The notes beneath the pieces are model-generated. The model worked only from the letters and a program-made list of their open reading frames with translations. It was not told the DNA's origin and searched no databases. From NCBI RefSeq assembly GCF_009996735.1, contig NZ_JAACYI010000011.1:1-64000 (forward strand): DNA of 64,000 nt. The letters run 5' to 3'. A program made the translations under genes and the position numbers. Position 1 is the stretch's first letter. Each line of letters begins with the position of its first letter. Positions 8,673 to 17,225 of this stretch are shown here, in pieces. This DNA is from Cellulomonas sp. APG4. GTDB lineage: Bacteria > Actinomycetota > Actinomycetes > Actinomycetales > Cellulomonadaceae.

Positions 8673-8686
8673 GGAAAGCGCTATCC
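8673..8686. promoter_or_regulatory. LacI-type operator GGAAAGCGCTATCC
   Basis: Palindrome centred on AGCGCT with one mismatch, in the divergent region between ABC system A and the DUF6807 fusion gene. One of five sites fitting GGNAAGCGCNTTCC (also 14397, 17193, 25710, 61917). Likely bound by a LacI-family protein, possibly that at 14504 or 2366. Confidence 0.7.
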
Positions 8687-8773
8687 ATCTTCTGATACAA
8701 CTTTGGTACCAGGCGCCGAGAAGTGATGTCAACCACATCGGCGCCCCGGAGCACCTCGAGGGAGCGGAGCACC

Positions 8774-11035
8774 GTGAGCAGCACAGGACCCGCGGACGAC
8801 GTCGCGGCGCAGCCCCTACCGGGCGGGACGCCGGTCGCGTCGACCCCACCCACGATCGCCGTCGTCGGCGTGCACGGGCACGGCCGCACGCACCTGCGCA
8901 ACGCGCTGCGCCTCGAGGCTCAGGGGCGTGCGCGCCTCGCCGCCGTCGTCGACCCGCGCTCCCTCGACGAGGCCGACCTGGCCTGGCTCGAGCGCGACCT
9001 GGGCACCCACGGCGCGGTGCCCGACGTCGCCGCGGCCCTCGCGCGCCTCGCGGAGGTACCGCACCACGGCGACCTCGCCGCCCTGCTCGCGACCCGCCCG
9101 CCGTCGGTCGTCGTGCTCAGCACCCCCATCCACACCCACCACGACCTCGCGGTCGAGGCGCTGCGCGCCGGCTGCGACGTGCTGCTCGAGAAGCCGCCGA
9201 CGGCGTCCCTGACCGAGCTCGACCAGCTGCTCGCCGTCGAGGCCGCCTCCGCCGGAACCGTCCAGGTGGGCTTCCAGACGTTCGGCTCGGGCGCCCTCGA
9301 CCGGATCGCCGAGGTGCTCGCCTCGGGTCGGCTGGGCGAGGTCACGGCCGTCGAGGCGCTCGGCACCTGGGTGCGCCCGGTCGGCTACTGGACGCGCTCG
9401 GCATGGGCCGGGCGCCGCACGCTCGGCGGCCGCGCGGTGGTCGACGGCGTCGTCACCAACCCGCTCGCGCACGCGGTCGCGACTGCCCTGCGCATCGCGG
9501 GGGCGCGGACCACGGACGACGTCGCGTCGGTCGAGCTCGACCAGTACCGCGTCAACGACATCGAGGCCGACGACACGTCCGTGGTGCGCGTGCGGACCGC
9601 CGACGGCGTGCCCGTCACGGCCGCCCTCACCCTGTGCGCCGCGACCCACGAGCTGCCCACCGTGACGGTGCGCGGCACGCGCGGCCACCTGGTGCTCGAC
9701 TACTACGCGGACGCCGTCGAGGTGGTCACCGACGCCGGGACGGAGCGGCTCGCGGCCGATCGCACCGACCTGCTCGAGGACCTGCTCCGCCACCGCGCGG
9801 CGGGCACCCCGCTGCTCAGTCCCCTGCGGGAGGCCGGGGCCTTCACACGCGTGCTCGACGCAGTGCGCACCGCACCGGACCCGCGGCCCGTGGATCCAGC
9901 CCACGTGGACCGCGTGACCGACGACGCCGGGACCCACCTGGTGCTGCGCGGTGTCGAGGAGTGGTGCCGGCGCGCGGTCCGCGAGGGCCGGACGTTCGCC
10001 GAGCTCGGTGCGCCGTGGGCCACCACGTCCGCGTCGAGGGCGGCAGACCCGAGCACCGCGACAGTCGCCCCGCGCGACCGCGCCGTCCCCGATCCCCCGG
10101 TGAAGACCCCGCCGTGGGACCCCCGACCCGAGCGCGGCGAGCACGGGACCCTGCTGCGCGTCCAGCTGGGCAGCACCGAGGTGGCGCGCTACGTCGACGG
10201 CACGGGCAGTCCCGCCTTCGACAGCCCCCGACCGCACCTGCACCCGGTCACCACGTGCCGGGGGACGGTCGTGACCGCCGCGTCCCCCGCCGACCACACC
10301 TGGCACCTCGGCCTCGGCATCGGGGTGCAGGACGTCGCGGGGCACAACCTGTGGGGTGGGCGCACCTACCTGCGCGACGGCGGGTACACGTGGCGCCGCG
10401 ACCACGGGCGCATCGAGCACCGCACCTGGACCACCCGCACGCCCGGCACCGTGCGGCACCGGCTCGCATGGCTCGGGTCGGGCGGCGAGGAGCTGCTGCG
10501 CGAGGAGCGCGAGCTCGCGTGGTCCGTGCTCGACGACGGGGCGTGGCGACTCGACCTCACCTTCACGCTCACCGTGCCCGACGACGTGCCAGACTGCCCA
10601 GACGTGCCGCTGGGCAGCCCGGGGTCGAACGGCCGCGAGGCAGGCGGCTACGGCGGGGCGTTCTGGCGCCTCGCGGACTGCGACGACGTCGACGTGCGCA
10701 CACCGGTGGGCCGCGGCGAGGAAGCCGTGCACGGCAGCGTGCCGGCCGACGGCGCGGCCTGGCTCGCGTGGTCCGCGACGGCGCGCTCCGGGGATGACTT
10801 CACGATCGCCGTCGTGCCGGGGGATGCGCGCACCGCCAAGGACCCGTGGTTCGTGCGGGCCGCGGGGTACCCGGGCATCGGCTCGGCGCTCGCGTGGGAC
10901 CGGCCGCTCGTGGTGCGACGAGGTCACCCCGAGCGACGCGCCCTCACCTGGGTGATCGCCGACGGCCGCTGGGAGGACGGGCGCGTGGCGTCGGCGGTCG
11001 AGGGCATGCTGGACGACGGGGAGGTGCGGGGATGA
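8774..11035 (+). CDS. Gfo/Idh/MocA oxidoreductase fused to a C-terminal DUF6807 (PmoA-like) domain
   Basis: 753 residues from GTG 8774, which follows GAGGGAGCGGAG; an ATG at 8723 would add 17 residues but has a poorer ribosome site. The N-terminal half (about 25-385) is a dehydrogenase with GVHGHGRTHL as the nucleotide-binding turn and VLLEKPPTAS as the conserved lysine motif. A linker of about 80 residues follows. The C-terminal part (about 455-750) matches the DUF6807/PmoA-family pattern: HLHPVTTCRGTVVTA, DHTWHLGLG, HNLWGGRTY, then NGREAGGYGGAFWR. DUF6807 proteins occur in sugar-catabolic loci but lack an agreed function. The stop overlaps the ATG of altronate dehydratase (ATGA), so the two are translationally coupled. 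Likely cytoplasmic modification of a uronic-acid derivative; inference. Confidence 0.85.
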   Translation: MSSTGPADDVAAQPLPGGTPVASTPPTIAVVGVHGHGRTHLRNALRLEAQGRARLAAVVDPRSLDEADLAWLERDLGTHGAVPDVAAALARLAEVPHHGDLAALLATRPPSVVVLSTPIHTHHDLAVEALRAGCDVLLEKPPTASLTELDQLLAVEAASAGTVQVGFQTFGSGALDRIAEVLASGRLGEVTAVEALGTWVRPVGYWTRSAWAGRRTLGGRAVVDGVVTNPLAHAVATALRIAGARTTDDVASVELDQYRVNDIEADDTSVVRVRTADGVPVTAALTLCAATHELPTVTVRGTRGHLVLDYYADAVEVVTDAGTERLAADRTDLLEDLLRHRAAGTPLLSPLREAGAFTRVLDAVRTAPDPRPVDPAHVDRVTDDAGTHLVLRGVEEWCRRAVREGRTFAELGAPWATTSASRAADPSTATVAPRDRAVPDPPVKTPPWDPRPERGEHGTLLRVQLGSTEVARYVDGTGSPAFDSPRPHLHPVTTCRGTVVTAASPADHTWHLGLGIGVQDVAGHNLWGGRTYLRDGGYTWRRDHGRIEHRTWTTRTPGTVRHRLAWLGSGGEELLREERELAWSVLDDGAWRLDLTFTLTVPDDVPDCPDVPLGSPGSNGREAGGYGGAFWRLADCDDVDVRTPVGRGEEAVHGSVPADGAAWLAWSATARSGDDFTIAVVPGDARTAKDPWFVRAAGYPGIGSALAWDRPLVVRRGHPERRALTWVIADGRWEDGRVASAVEGMLDDGEVRG

Positions 11036-12615
11036 GCGTCGCGCGGAGGGGCACGCCGGGTACGGGCTCCGCGGGGACTGGCATGGCGCTCGCCGAGTGC
11101 ACGCTGCGGCTGCGCGCGGACGACGACGTCGCGGTCGCGACGCGCGACCTGCAGTCCGGGACGGTGCTGCACACGGACGGCGCGGCGACGCTCGAGGTGA
11201 CCCAGAGCGTGCCGCGCGGCCACAAGCTCGCCGTCCGCCCGGTCGCCGTCGGGCAGCCCGTGCGCAAGTACGGCCAGGTGATCGGGCGCGCGACGGTGCC
11301 GATCGCCGCGGGCGACCACGTGCACACGCACAACCTGGGCATGGACGACGTCGCGCACGACTACGAGTTCGGCACGGCGCGCGTGCGCCCGCCCGCGCCC
11401 GAGGGGCCGCGGCCCACGTTCCGCGGCTACCGCAGGGCGGACGGCCGGGTGGGCACGCGCAACTACGTCGCGATCCTGACGTCGGTGAACTGCTCGGCGA
11501 GCTCGGCCAAGCTCATCGCCGACCAGTTCCGCGGGCCCGTGCTCGACGCCTACCCGCACGTCGACGGCGTCGTCGCGCTCACGCACACGAGCGGCTGCGG
11601 CCTGGTACCCACGAGCGAGGGCGGGCAGATGCTGCTGCGCACGCTGCGCGGCTACGCGACCCACCCGAACGTCGCGGGCCTGCTGGTGCTGGGCCTGGGC
11701 TGCGAGATGATCCAGGTGGACCAGGTGCTGGACGGGCTCGAGCTGCCGGCCGACACGCTGCTCGAGCAGCTCACCGTGCAGGAGTCGGGTGGGATCCGGC
11801 GCACGGTGCGCGCGGGCGTCGAGGCGATCGAGCGGATGCTGCCTGCGATCGATGCGCGCCGCCGCGAGGAGTGCGACGTGAGCGAGCTGGTGCTCGGTCT
11901 CAACTGCGGCGGGTCGGACGGGTACTCGGGCATCACCGCCAACCCGGCCCTGGGGCATGCGTCGGACGCGCTGGTCGCCTACGGCGCGCGGTCCGTGCTC
12001 GCCGAGACGCCCGAGGTGTATGGCGCCGAGCACCTGCTCACCCGGCGGGCCGTGAGCCCCGAGGTGGGGCAGCGGCTCCTCGACCGGATCACGTGGTGGC
12101 GGCGCTACGCCGAGGAGGGGCAGGGCACCCTCGACAACAACCCGTCGCCGGGCAACAAGGCCGGCGGCCTCACGACGATCCTCGAGAAGTCGCTGGGTGC
12201 CGTCGCGAAGGGCGGCGCAGCCGAGCTCTCGGCGGTCTACCACTACGCCGAGCCCATCGACACGCCGGGCTTCGGGTTCATGGACACGCCGGGCTACGAC
12301 CCGGTGTCGGTGACCGGGCTCATCGCGGGCGGAGCGAACGTCGTCGTCTTCACCACGGGTCGGGGCTCGGTGCTGGGCGGCAAGCCGACCCCGGTGATCA
12401 AGGTCGCGACCAACACGCCGATGTACCTGCGCATGGCGGAGGACATGGACCTCAACGCGGGCCGCATCGTCGACGGGGAGGCGACGCTCGAGCAGGTGGG
12501 CGAGGAGATCCTCACGAAGATCCTCGCCGTGGCGTCGGGCGAGCAGACCGTGAGCGAGGAGCTCGACCTGGGTCAGGACGAGTTCATCCCCTGGCAGCTC
12601 GGCACCGTCACCTGA
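11032..12615 (+). CDS. uxaA: Altronate dehydratase (UxaA family)
   Basis: 527 residues. The N-terminal SAF-like domain (about residues 17-105, ending GDHVHTHNLGMDD) is joined to the C-terminal dehydratase domain (about 125-527) with the conserved HTSGCGL, LNCGGSDGYSGI and DNNPSPGNKAGGLTTI motifs. E. coli UxaA is slightly shorter (about 495). The enzyme converts D-altronate to 2-keto-3-deoxy-D-gluconate in galacturonate breakdown. The ATG overlaps the upstream fusion gene by four bases. KDG kinase and aldolase are not in the window. D-galactarate dehydratase belongs to the same superfamily and is an alternative, but the full two-domain layout and the nearby uxaC and reductase genes favour altronate. 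Confidence 0.9.
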   Translation: MSVARRGTPGTGSAGTGMALAECTLRLRADDDVAVATRDLQSGTVLHTDGAATLEVTQSVPRGHKLAVRPVAVGQPVRKYGQVIGRATVPIAAGDHVHTHNLGMDDVAHDYEFGTARVRPPAPEGPRPTFRGYRRADGRVGTRNYVAILTSVNCSASSAKLIADQFRGPVLDAYPHVDGVVALTHTSGCGLVPTSEGGQMLLRTLRGYATHPNVAGLLVLGLGCEMIQVDQVLDGLELPADTLLEQLTVQESGGIRRTVRAGVEAIERMLPAIDARRREECDVSELVLGLNCGGSDGYSGITANPALGHASDALVAYGARSVLAETPEVYGAEHLLTRRAVSPEVGQRLLDRITWWRRYAEEGQGTLDNNPSPGNKAGGLTTILEKSLGAVAKGGAAELSAVYHYAEPIDTPGFGFMDTPGYDPVSVTGLIAGGANVVVFTTGRGSVLGGKPTPVIKVATNTPMYLRMAEDMDLNAGRIVDGEATLEQVGEEILTKILAVASGEQTVSEELDLGQDEFIPWQLGTVT

Positions 12616-12635
12616 CCCGTCCCCGCCCCGTCCCC

Positions 12636-12840
12636 GGCCCAAACGTTCGAATGCGTACGTGTGCGCAGATGGGCTCGTCCAGTACGGCCCACTGCGCACG
12701 TGAGTTCGCATCTGGGCGACGCCCGGCTTCGCTCGACGGCCGGCTGCGACCAACGCCGCCGCAGACGCGAACCTCTGCGCGAAGATGGGCGTTCAGTACG
12801 TCCCAACATGTGCACATGTTCGCTTTCGAACGTTTGGGCC
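12636..12840. repeat. About 205-base element bounded by long inverted repeats
   Basis: GGCCCAAACGTTCGAA at 12636-12651 is perfectly complementary to 12825-12840, and the match continues imperfectly for about 20 more bases inward. Inside are a hairpin (GTGCGCA...TGCGCAC, 12661-12700), the 16-base palindrome AACATGTGCACATGTT near 12795, and a direct repeat of the pattern AGATGGGC-N4/6-AGTACG-N-CCCA (about 12667 and 12784). It fills the gap between the convergent uxaA and uxaC genes. It may be a large terminator/stem structure or a MITE-like remnant. No coding capacity was found. Confidence 0.75.
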
Positions 12841-12885
12841 CCGCTGGGCCCTGCCCGGGCCCTGCCGGGCCTGCGGGGTGGCCCG

Positions 12886-14328
12886 TCAGCGGGGGGCGGG
12901 GTAGGCCGCCTTGGGGAGCTCGTAGGCGAGGTCGACGGCGGTCTCGACGGCCTCGTCGAGCGTGAGGCGGTGCTCGGCGACCAGTCGCGCGAGGTGGCCC
13001 GCGTCGATGCGGCGCGAGAGGTCGTGCCGCGCCGGGATCGAGAAGTACGCGCGCGTGTCGTCGACGAACCCCGTCGTGTTGTAGAAGCCCGCGGTGTCCG
13101 TCACCGCCTCGCGGAAGCGCCGCATGCCGTCGGGCGTGTCGAGGAACCACCACGGCGCACCGAGCTTCATCGCCGGGTAGACTCCCGCGAGCGGCGCGAG
13201 CTCACGGGAGAAGATCGTCTCGTCGACGGTGAACACGATGAACCGCAGGTCGGGGTGGTGGCCGAACGCCTCGAGCAGCGGCCGCAGCGAGCGCGTGTAC
13301 TCGGTCGCCACGGGGATGTCGTAGCCGACGTCCGGGCCGCGCTGGGCGAACACGTCGGCGCTGTGGTTGCGCAGCACACCCGGGTGCAGCTGCATCGTCA
13401 GACCGTCCTGGGTGGACATGCGCGCCATCTCGAAGAGCATGTGCCCGCTGAACGCGCGCGCCTCATCCGTCGACGCCTCGCCACGCAGCGCCGCGGCGTA
13501 GATCCGCGCGGCCTCGTCCCGCCCGAGCGGCGTGGTGTCCGCGCTCAGGTGCCCGTGGTCGGTGGCCCGCGCGCCCGCCGCCACGAACGTGCGCCGTCGG
13601 GCCTCGAGCGCCGCGACGAAGCCGTCGTACGTATCCGTCGCGACATCGGCGCGCTCGGCCAGCAGCGCGACGTCGTCCACCCAGCCGTCGCGGTCCACGT
13701 GCAGCAGCGCGTCCGGCCGGAACGTCGGGACCACGCGCTCGCCCCAGCCGCGCGCGGCGAGCGCGGCATGGTGCTCGAGCGTGTCCGTGGCGGCGTCGGT
13801 GGTCGCGAGGATCTCGAGGCCGAAGCGCTCGAACAGCGCGAGCGGCCGGTACTCGTCGGTCGCGAGGCGGGCCGAGATCTCGTCGAACAGCTGGTCGGCG
13901 GTCTCGGCCGACGGCTGCACGGTCAGCCCGAGCTCGGCGACGAACACGTGCTCGAGCCAGTAGCGCGTCGGTGTGCCGCGGAACAGCTTCCAGTGCGCGC
14001 AGAACGTGCGCCACACCTCGCGCGGGTCGGTCTCGACCGGCCCGCCGTCACGGCGCGGGACCCCGAGCGCGCCGTGCGGCACGCCCTGGGACACGAGCAT
14101 GCGGACGAGGTAGTGGTCGGGCACGACGAACAGCTGCGCCGGGTCGGGGAAGGGAGCATCGGCGGCGAGCATCCCGACGTCGACGTGACCGTGCATCGAG
14201 ACCACCGGCAGGTCGCGGGTCGCGCCGTACACCGCGCGGGCGATCTCGCGGGTTTCCGGATCCGCCGGGAGCGCCCGGTCGGGGTGCAGCGTCCAGGGGC
14301 GACCGTCGCTGCTCGCCGGCTCACTCAT
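12886..14328 (-). CDS. uxaC: Glucuronate (uronate) isomerase
   Basis: 480 residues (E. coli UxaC about 470), amidohydrolase-superfamily uronate isomerase. The N-terminal metal-site motif HGHVD follows VVSMHGHVDVGML. Other family segments are the TPTRYWLEHVF block, LQLHPGVLRN and EFRDFF-like C-terminal pieces. It interconverts D-glucuronate/D-fructuronate and D-galacturonate/D-tagaturonate in the cytoplasm. The ATG 14328 start has GGAGGT six bases upstream; an upstream ATG at 14412 would add 28 atypical residues and is rejected. It is divergent from the LacI gene at 14504. The gap contains the GGCAAGCGCGTTCC site, so that regulator probably represses it until a uronate metabolite is present. 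Confidence 0.92.
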   Translation of the reverse strand: MSEPASSDGRPWTLHPDRALPADPETREIARAVYGATRDLPVVSMHGHVDVGMLAADAPFPDPAQLFVVPDHYLVRMLVSQGVPHGALGVPRRDGGPVETDPREVWRTFCAHWKLFRGTPTRYWLEHVFVAELGLTVQPSAETADQLFDEISARLATDEYRPLALFERFGLEILATTDAATDTLEHHAALAARGWGERVVPTFRPDALLHVDRDGWVDDVALLAERADVATDTYDGFVAALEARRRTFVAAGARATDHGHLSADTTPLGRDEAARIYAAALRGEASTDEARAFSGHMLFEMARMSTQDGLTMQLHPGVLRNHSADVFAQRGPDVGYDIPVATEYTRSLRPLLEAFGHHPDLRFIVFTVDETIFSRELAPLAGVYPAMKLGAPWWFLDTPDGMRRFREAVTDTAGFYNTTGFVDDTRAYFSIPARHDLSRRIDAGHLARLVAEHRLTLDEAVETAVDLAYELPKAAYPAPR

Positions 14329-14396
14329 CGATGTACCTCCGTGTGAAACAGATGAAACGCACGTCTCCGCACATGGTCGCGTCCGGGCGCGCTCGT

Positions 14397-14410
14397 GGCA
14401 AGCGCGTTCC
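14397..14410. promoter_or_regulatory. LacI-type operator GGCAAGCGCGTTCC
   Basis: Imperfect palindrome on an AAGCGC core in the divergent uxaC/LacI region, fitting the five-member GGNAAGCGCNTTCC set. The repeated half-site TGAAAC occurs at 14344 and 14353, nearer uxaC, and may be part of a second site. Confidence 0.6.
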
Positions 14411-14438
14411 ACATCACGACAACCCCCACCCGACCCCC

Positions 14439-14468
14439 TTGATGAATCACGATGAGACGTGGTGCAAT
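14439..14468 (+). promoter_or_regulatory. Putative promoter of the LacI gene at 14504
   Basis: TTGATG (14439-14444), an 18-base spacer and TGCAAT (14463-14468), 35 bases before the start codon. The hexamers are moderate matches only. Confidence 0.4.
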
Positions 14469-14503
14469 GCGATCCCCCGTCTCAGCAACGTGAGAGGCCA
14501 GCC

Positions 14504-15520
14504 ATGGTCACCCTGCGCGACGTCGCACGCGCCGCCGGCGTCTCCCCCGCGACCGCGTCGCGGGCCCTCGCCCAACCCGCCCGCGTGAGCCCCGAGCGGC
14601 GCCGGCGGGTCGAGCGGGCAGCGGTCGAGCTCGGCTACTCGCCGACGACGGCGTCGGCCGAGCCGGTCGCCGGCCGCACGATCGGGCTCGTGGTCCCGGA
14701 CATGCAGAACCCGTTCTTCGCGGGCATCGCCAAGGGGGTGCAGCACCGTGCCCGCTCGGCCGGGATCTCGGTGGTGGTCGCGGACTCGGACGAGGACCCG
14801 AGGCTCGAGAACGAGATCCTCCACCAGATGACCGCGCAGGTGAGCGGGATCGTGCTGTGCTCGGCCCGCATGTCCGACCAGGCGCTCGCCGCACTGCTCG
14901 AGACCCCGGAGATCGTGCTCGTCAACCGCGAGTCCGAGCACCTGCGCTCGGTGATCATCGACAACGACGACGGTGTGCGCCAGGCCGTGACCCACCTGCA
15001 CGCGCTGGGCCACCGCCGCATCGCCTACGCCGGCGGCCAGTGGGGCTCGTGGTCCGACCGCGAGCGGCGTCGCGGCCTCGAGGCCGCCGCGCACGCGCTG
15101 CCCGACGTCGAGCTGGTCCAGCTGGGCCACTTCCCCACGATCTTCGCGGGCGGTGTGGCCGCCGCCGATCTCGTCTCCGCGAGCGGTGCGACCGCGGTGA
15201 TCGCCCACAACGACCTCATCGCCCTGGGCATCCTCGACCGCCTCCGGGCACGGGGCACGCGCGTGCCCGACGACGTCTCGGTGGTGGGCTTCGACGACAT
15301 CCCGGGCGCCACCCACGTGAGCCCCACGCTGACGACGGTCTCGGTGCCGCTGCGCCTCCTGGGACGCACGGCCGTGGACCTGCTGCTCGACCCCGAGCAC
15401 CTGGTGCCCGAACCACCGGCCGCCGCCGTCGGCCTCGACGAGGACGACGAGGTGCCGCGCACGCAGACGATGCCGGTCTCGCTCGTGGTGCGCGACTCGA
15501 CCGGTCCCGCCCCCACCTGA
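14504..15520 (+). CDS. LacI-family regulator of the hexuronate genes (predicted)
   Basis: 338 residues with an N-terminal helix-turn-helix ([20 protein letters not shown], residues 3-22) and a C-terminal sugar-binding domain with the [18 protein letters not shown] and [17 protein letters not shown] segments typical of LacI proteins. The ATG at 14504 is chosen over one 45 bases upstream because the helix-turn-helix then starts at the usual residue and GAGAGG precedes it. It is divergent from uxaC and immediately upstream of the UxuB-type reductase, so it most likely responds to a uronate pathway intermediate and may control the GGNAAGCGCNTTCC sites. That assignment is inference from position only. 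Confidence 0.9.
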   Translation: MVTLRDVARAAGVSPATASRALAQPARVSPERRRRVERAAVELGYSPTTASAEPVAGRTIGLVVPDMQNPFFAGIAKGVQHRARSAGISVVVADSDEDPRLENEILHQMTAQVSGIVLCSARMSDQALAALLETPEIVLVNRESEHLRSVIIDNDDGVRQAVTHLHALGHRRIAYAGGQWGSWSDRERRRGLEAAAHALPDVELVQLGHFPTIFAGGVAAADLVSASGATAVIAHNDLIALGILDRLRARGTRVPDDVSVVGFDDIPGATHVSPTLTTVSVPLRLLGRTAVDLLLDPEHLVPEPPAAAVGLDEDDEVPRTQTMPVSLVVRDSTGPAPT

Positions 15521-15566
15521 CCCGACCCACCCCCGGCCGAAGCCGCCGTCCGACCGAAGGAAGCCG

Positions 15567-17069
15567 ATGTCCGTGCCTCGCCTGTCCCTGCAGACCCTCG
15601 ACCAGCGGGGCGCGGAGGTACGCGGTCCGGCGGTCGACCCGCGCGAGACCCAGGTCGGCATCGTCCACCTGGGCGTCGGGGCGTTCCACCGCGCGCACCA
15701 GGCCGTCTTCACCGAGGACGCCGCGGGCGCGACGGGCGAGACGCGCTGGGGGATCCTCGGCGTGACCCAGCGCAGCCCGCGCGTCGCCGAGCAGCTGCGC
15801 CCGCAGGACGGCCTGTACGGCGTGCTGACCAAGGGGCGTGACGCCACGTCGCTGCGCGTGATCGGGTCGATGCGCGGCGCGGCGTTCCTGCGCGTGGACG
15901 TGGACGTGCTCGAGGCGATCGCGGCACCGACCACGCACGTGGTCAGCTCGACGGTCTCCGAGAAGGGGTACCGGCGCACGTCGTCGGGCAGGCCAGACCT
16001 GGGTGACGACGACCTCTCGGCCGACGTCGCGACCCTGTGGCGCGAGCTCGACGGCGACCGTCCCGAGGACGCGCCCGCGCGGACGCCCGTCGGCGCCCTC
16101 GCACGCGGGCTGTTCCGGCGTCGGCGCGCCCACGGTGCCCCGCTGACCGTCGTCTGCTGCGACAACATGGTCGACAACGGCCGGGTGGTGGCTGCCCTGC
16201 TCGACGACGTGCTCGAGGCCGTGGGCACGAGGGCCGACGCGCTGCGCGCCTGGGTCGAGCAGAGCGTGCGGTTCCCCGTGACGATGGTCGACCGCATCAC
16301 GCCCGCCACGACCGACGCGCACCGTGCCGAGGCCCAGGCGCTGCTCGGGCTGCGCGACGACGCGCTCGTGGTGGCCGAGCCGTTCTCCCAGTGGGTGATC
16401 GAGGACGACTTCGCGGGGCCGCGGCCGGCGTGGGAGCGCGCGGGCGCGACGCTGACCGCCGACGTCGCGCCGTGGGAGCGGGCGAAGCTGCGCATGCTCA
16501 ACGGCGCGCACTCGACGGTCGCGTACCTCGGGGCGTTGCGCGGTCATCGGATGATCGACCAGGCGGTCACCGACCCGGCGATCGAGGCGGTGGTGCGCCG
16601 CCTCATGGACGACGAGGTGGCGCCCACCCTCACGCCGCCGCCGGGCCTCGACCTCGCGGTCTACCGCGACTCGGTGATCGAGCGTTTCGCCAACCCCGCC
16701 ACCGGCTACACGACGCTCCAGGTGGCCGGCGACGGGTCGCAGAAGCTGCCGATCCGCCTGCTCGGCACGGTCGCGGACAGGCTCGCGGCGGGCGCGGTCC
16801 CCGAGGCCGCGACGCTCGCGACGGCGGCCTGGATGGTGTTCGTGGCGCGTGGCCAGGACGCCCGCGGTGACGCGCTGCCGCTCGACGACCCGCTCGCCGA
16901 CCGGCTGCGTCGCGCCGCCGACGGCCCCGAGGCCTCGCTCGTGGACCGCATGCTCGACGTGCACGAGGTCTTCGCCGAGCCGCTGCGCGAGCACGACGGC
17001 TTCCGCACGCGCCTGCGCGCCGACGTCGCGCAGCTCCTCGCGGAGGTGGGCGCGCGCGCGACGGTCTGA
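15567..17069 (+). CDS. Mannitol dehydrogenase-family tagaturonate/fructuronate reductase
   Basis: 500-residue polyol-specific long-chain dehydrogenase. The N-terminal Rossmann domain starts at [15 protein letters not shown] (about residue 34) and the C-terminal domain begins around residue 285. The catalytic signature KLRMLNGAH gives Lys307, Asn312 and His315, the triad of mannitol 2-dehydrogenase. The segment [10 protein letters not shown] is shared with UxuB/UxaB proteins. With UxaC and altronate dehydratase nearby it would reduce D-tagaturonate to D-altronate, or D-fructuronate to D-mannonate, using NADH. No mannonate dehydratase (UxuA) is seen, which favours the altronate branch. GAAGGAAG lies just before the ATG. 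Mannitol or arabinitol dehydrogenase is the main alternative. Confidence 0.87.
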   Translation: MSVPRLSLQTLDQRGAEVRGPAVDPRETQVGIVHLGVGAFHRAHQAVFTEDAAGATGETRWGILGVTQRSPRVAEQLRPQDGLYGVLTKGRDATSLRVIGSMRGAAFLRVDVDVLEAIAAPTTHVVSSTVSEKGYRRTSSGRPDLGDDDLSADVATLWRELDGDRPEDAPARTPVGALARGLFRRRRAHGAPLTVVCCDNMVDNGRVVAALLDDVLEAVGTRADALRAWVEQSVRFPVTMVDRITPATTDAHRAEAQALLGLRDDALVVAEPFSQWVIEDDFAGPRPAWERAGATLTADVAPWERAKLRMLNGAHSTVAYLGALRGHRMIDQAVTDPAIEAVVRRLMDDEVAPTLTPPPGLDLAVYRDSVIERFANPATGYTTLQVAGDGSQKLPIRLLGTVADRLAAGAVPEAATLATAAWMVFVARGQDARGDALPLDDPLADRLRRAADGPEASLVDRMLDVHEVFAEPLREHDGFRTRLRADVAQLLAEVGARATV

Positions 17070-17160
17070 GCGCCTGCCGGACCGGTGGCGTCCGACGCGC
17101 CGCTCGTCGGTGCGACTCGTTCGCGTGCGGCGAGGCGGCCCTCACCGCGCGCACGCGTCC

Positions 17161-17189
17161 TTGACGGCGACGTCGGGCCTCCGTACGCT
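17161..17189 (+). promoter_or_regulatory. Sigma70-type promoter of the dehydrogenase/TIM-VOC operon
   Basis: TTGACG (17161-17166), a 17-base spacer and TACGCT (17184-17189). The transcription start would fall inside the operator at 17193-17205, a classic repression geometry. Confidence 0.65.
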
Positions 17190-17192
17190 CGC

Positions 17193-17205
17193 GGAAAGCG
17201 CTTCC
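17193..17205. promoter_or_regulatory. LacI-type operator GGAAAGCGCTTCC
   Basis: Near-perfect palindrome immediately downstream of the -10 box, 20 bases before the start codon at 17226. Member of the GGNAAGCGCNTTCC set, one base shorter than the others. Binding here would block transcription initiation. Confidence 0.75.
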
Positions 17206-17225
17206 CCACTACTTCAGGAGTCCGC

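Noticed and set aside
14341-14360. Repeated TGAAAC half-sites upstream of uxaC as a rhamnose-type operator
   Set aside because: The two half-sites are direct, not inverted, so they do not form the TGAAWCGNTTCA palindrome.
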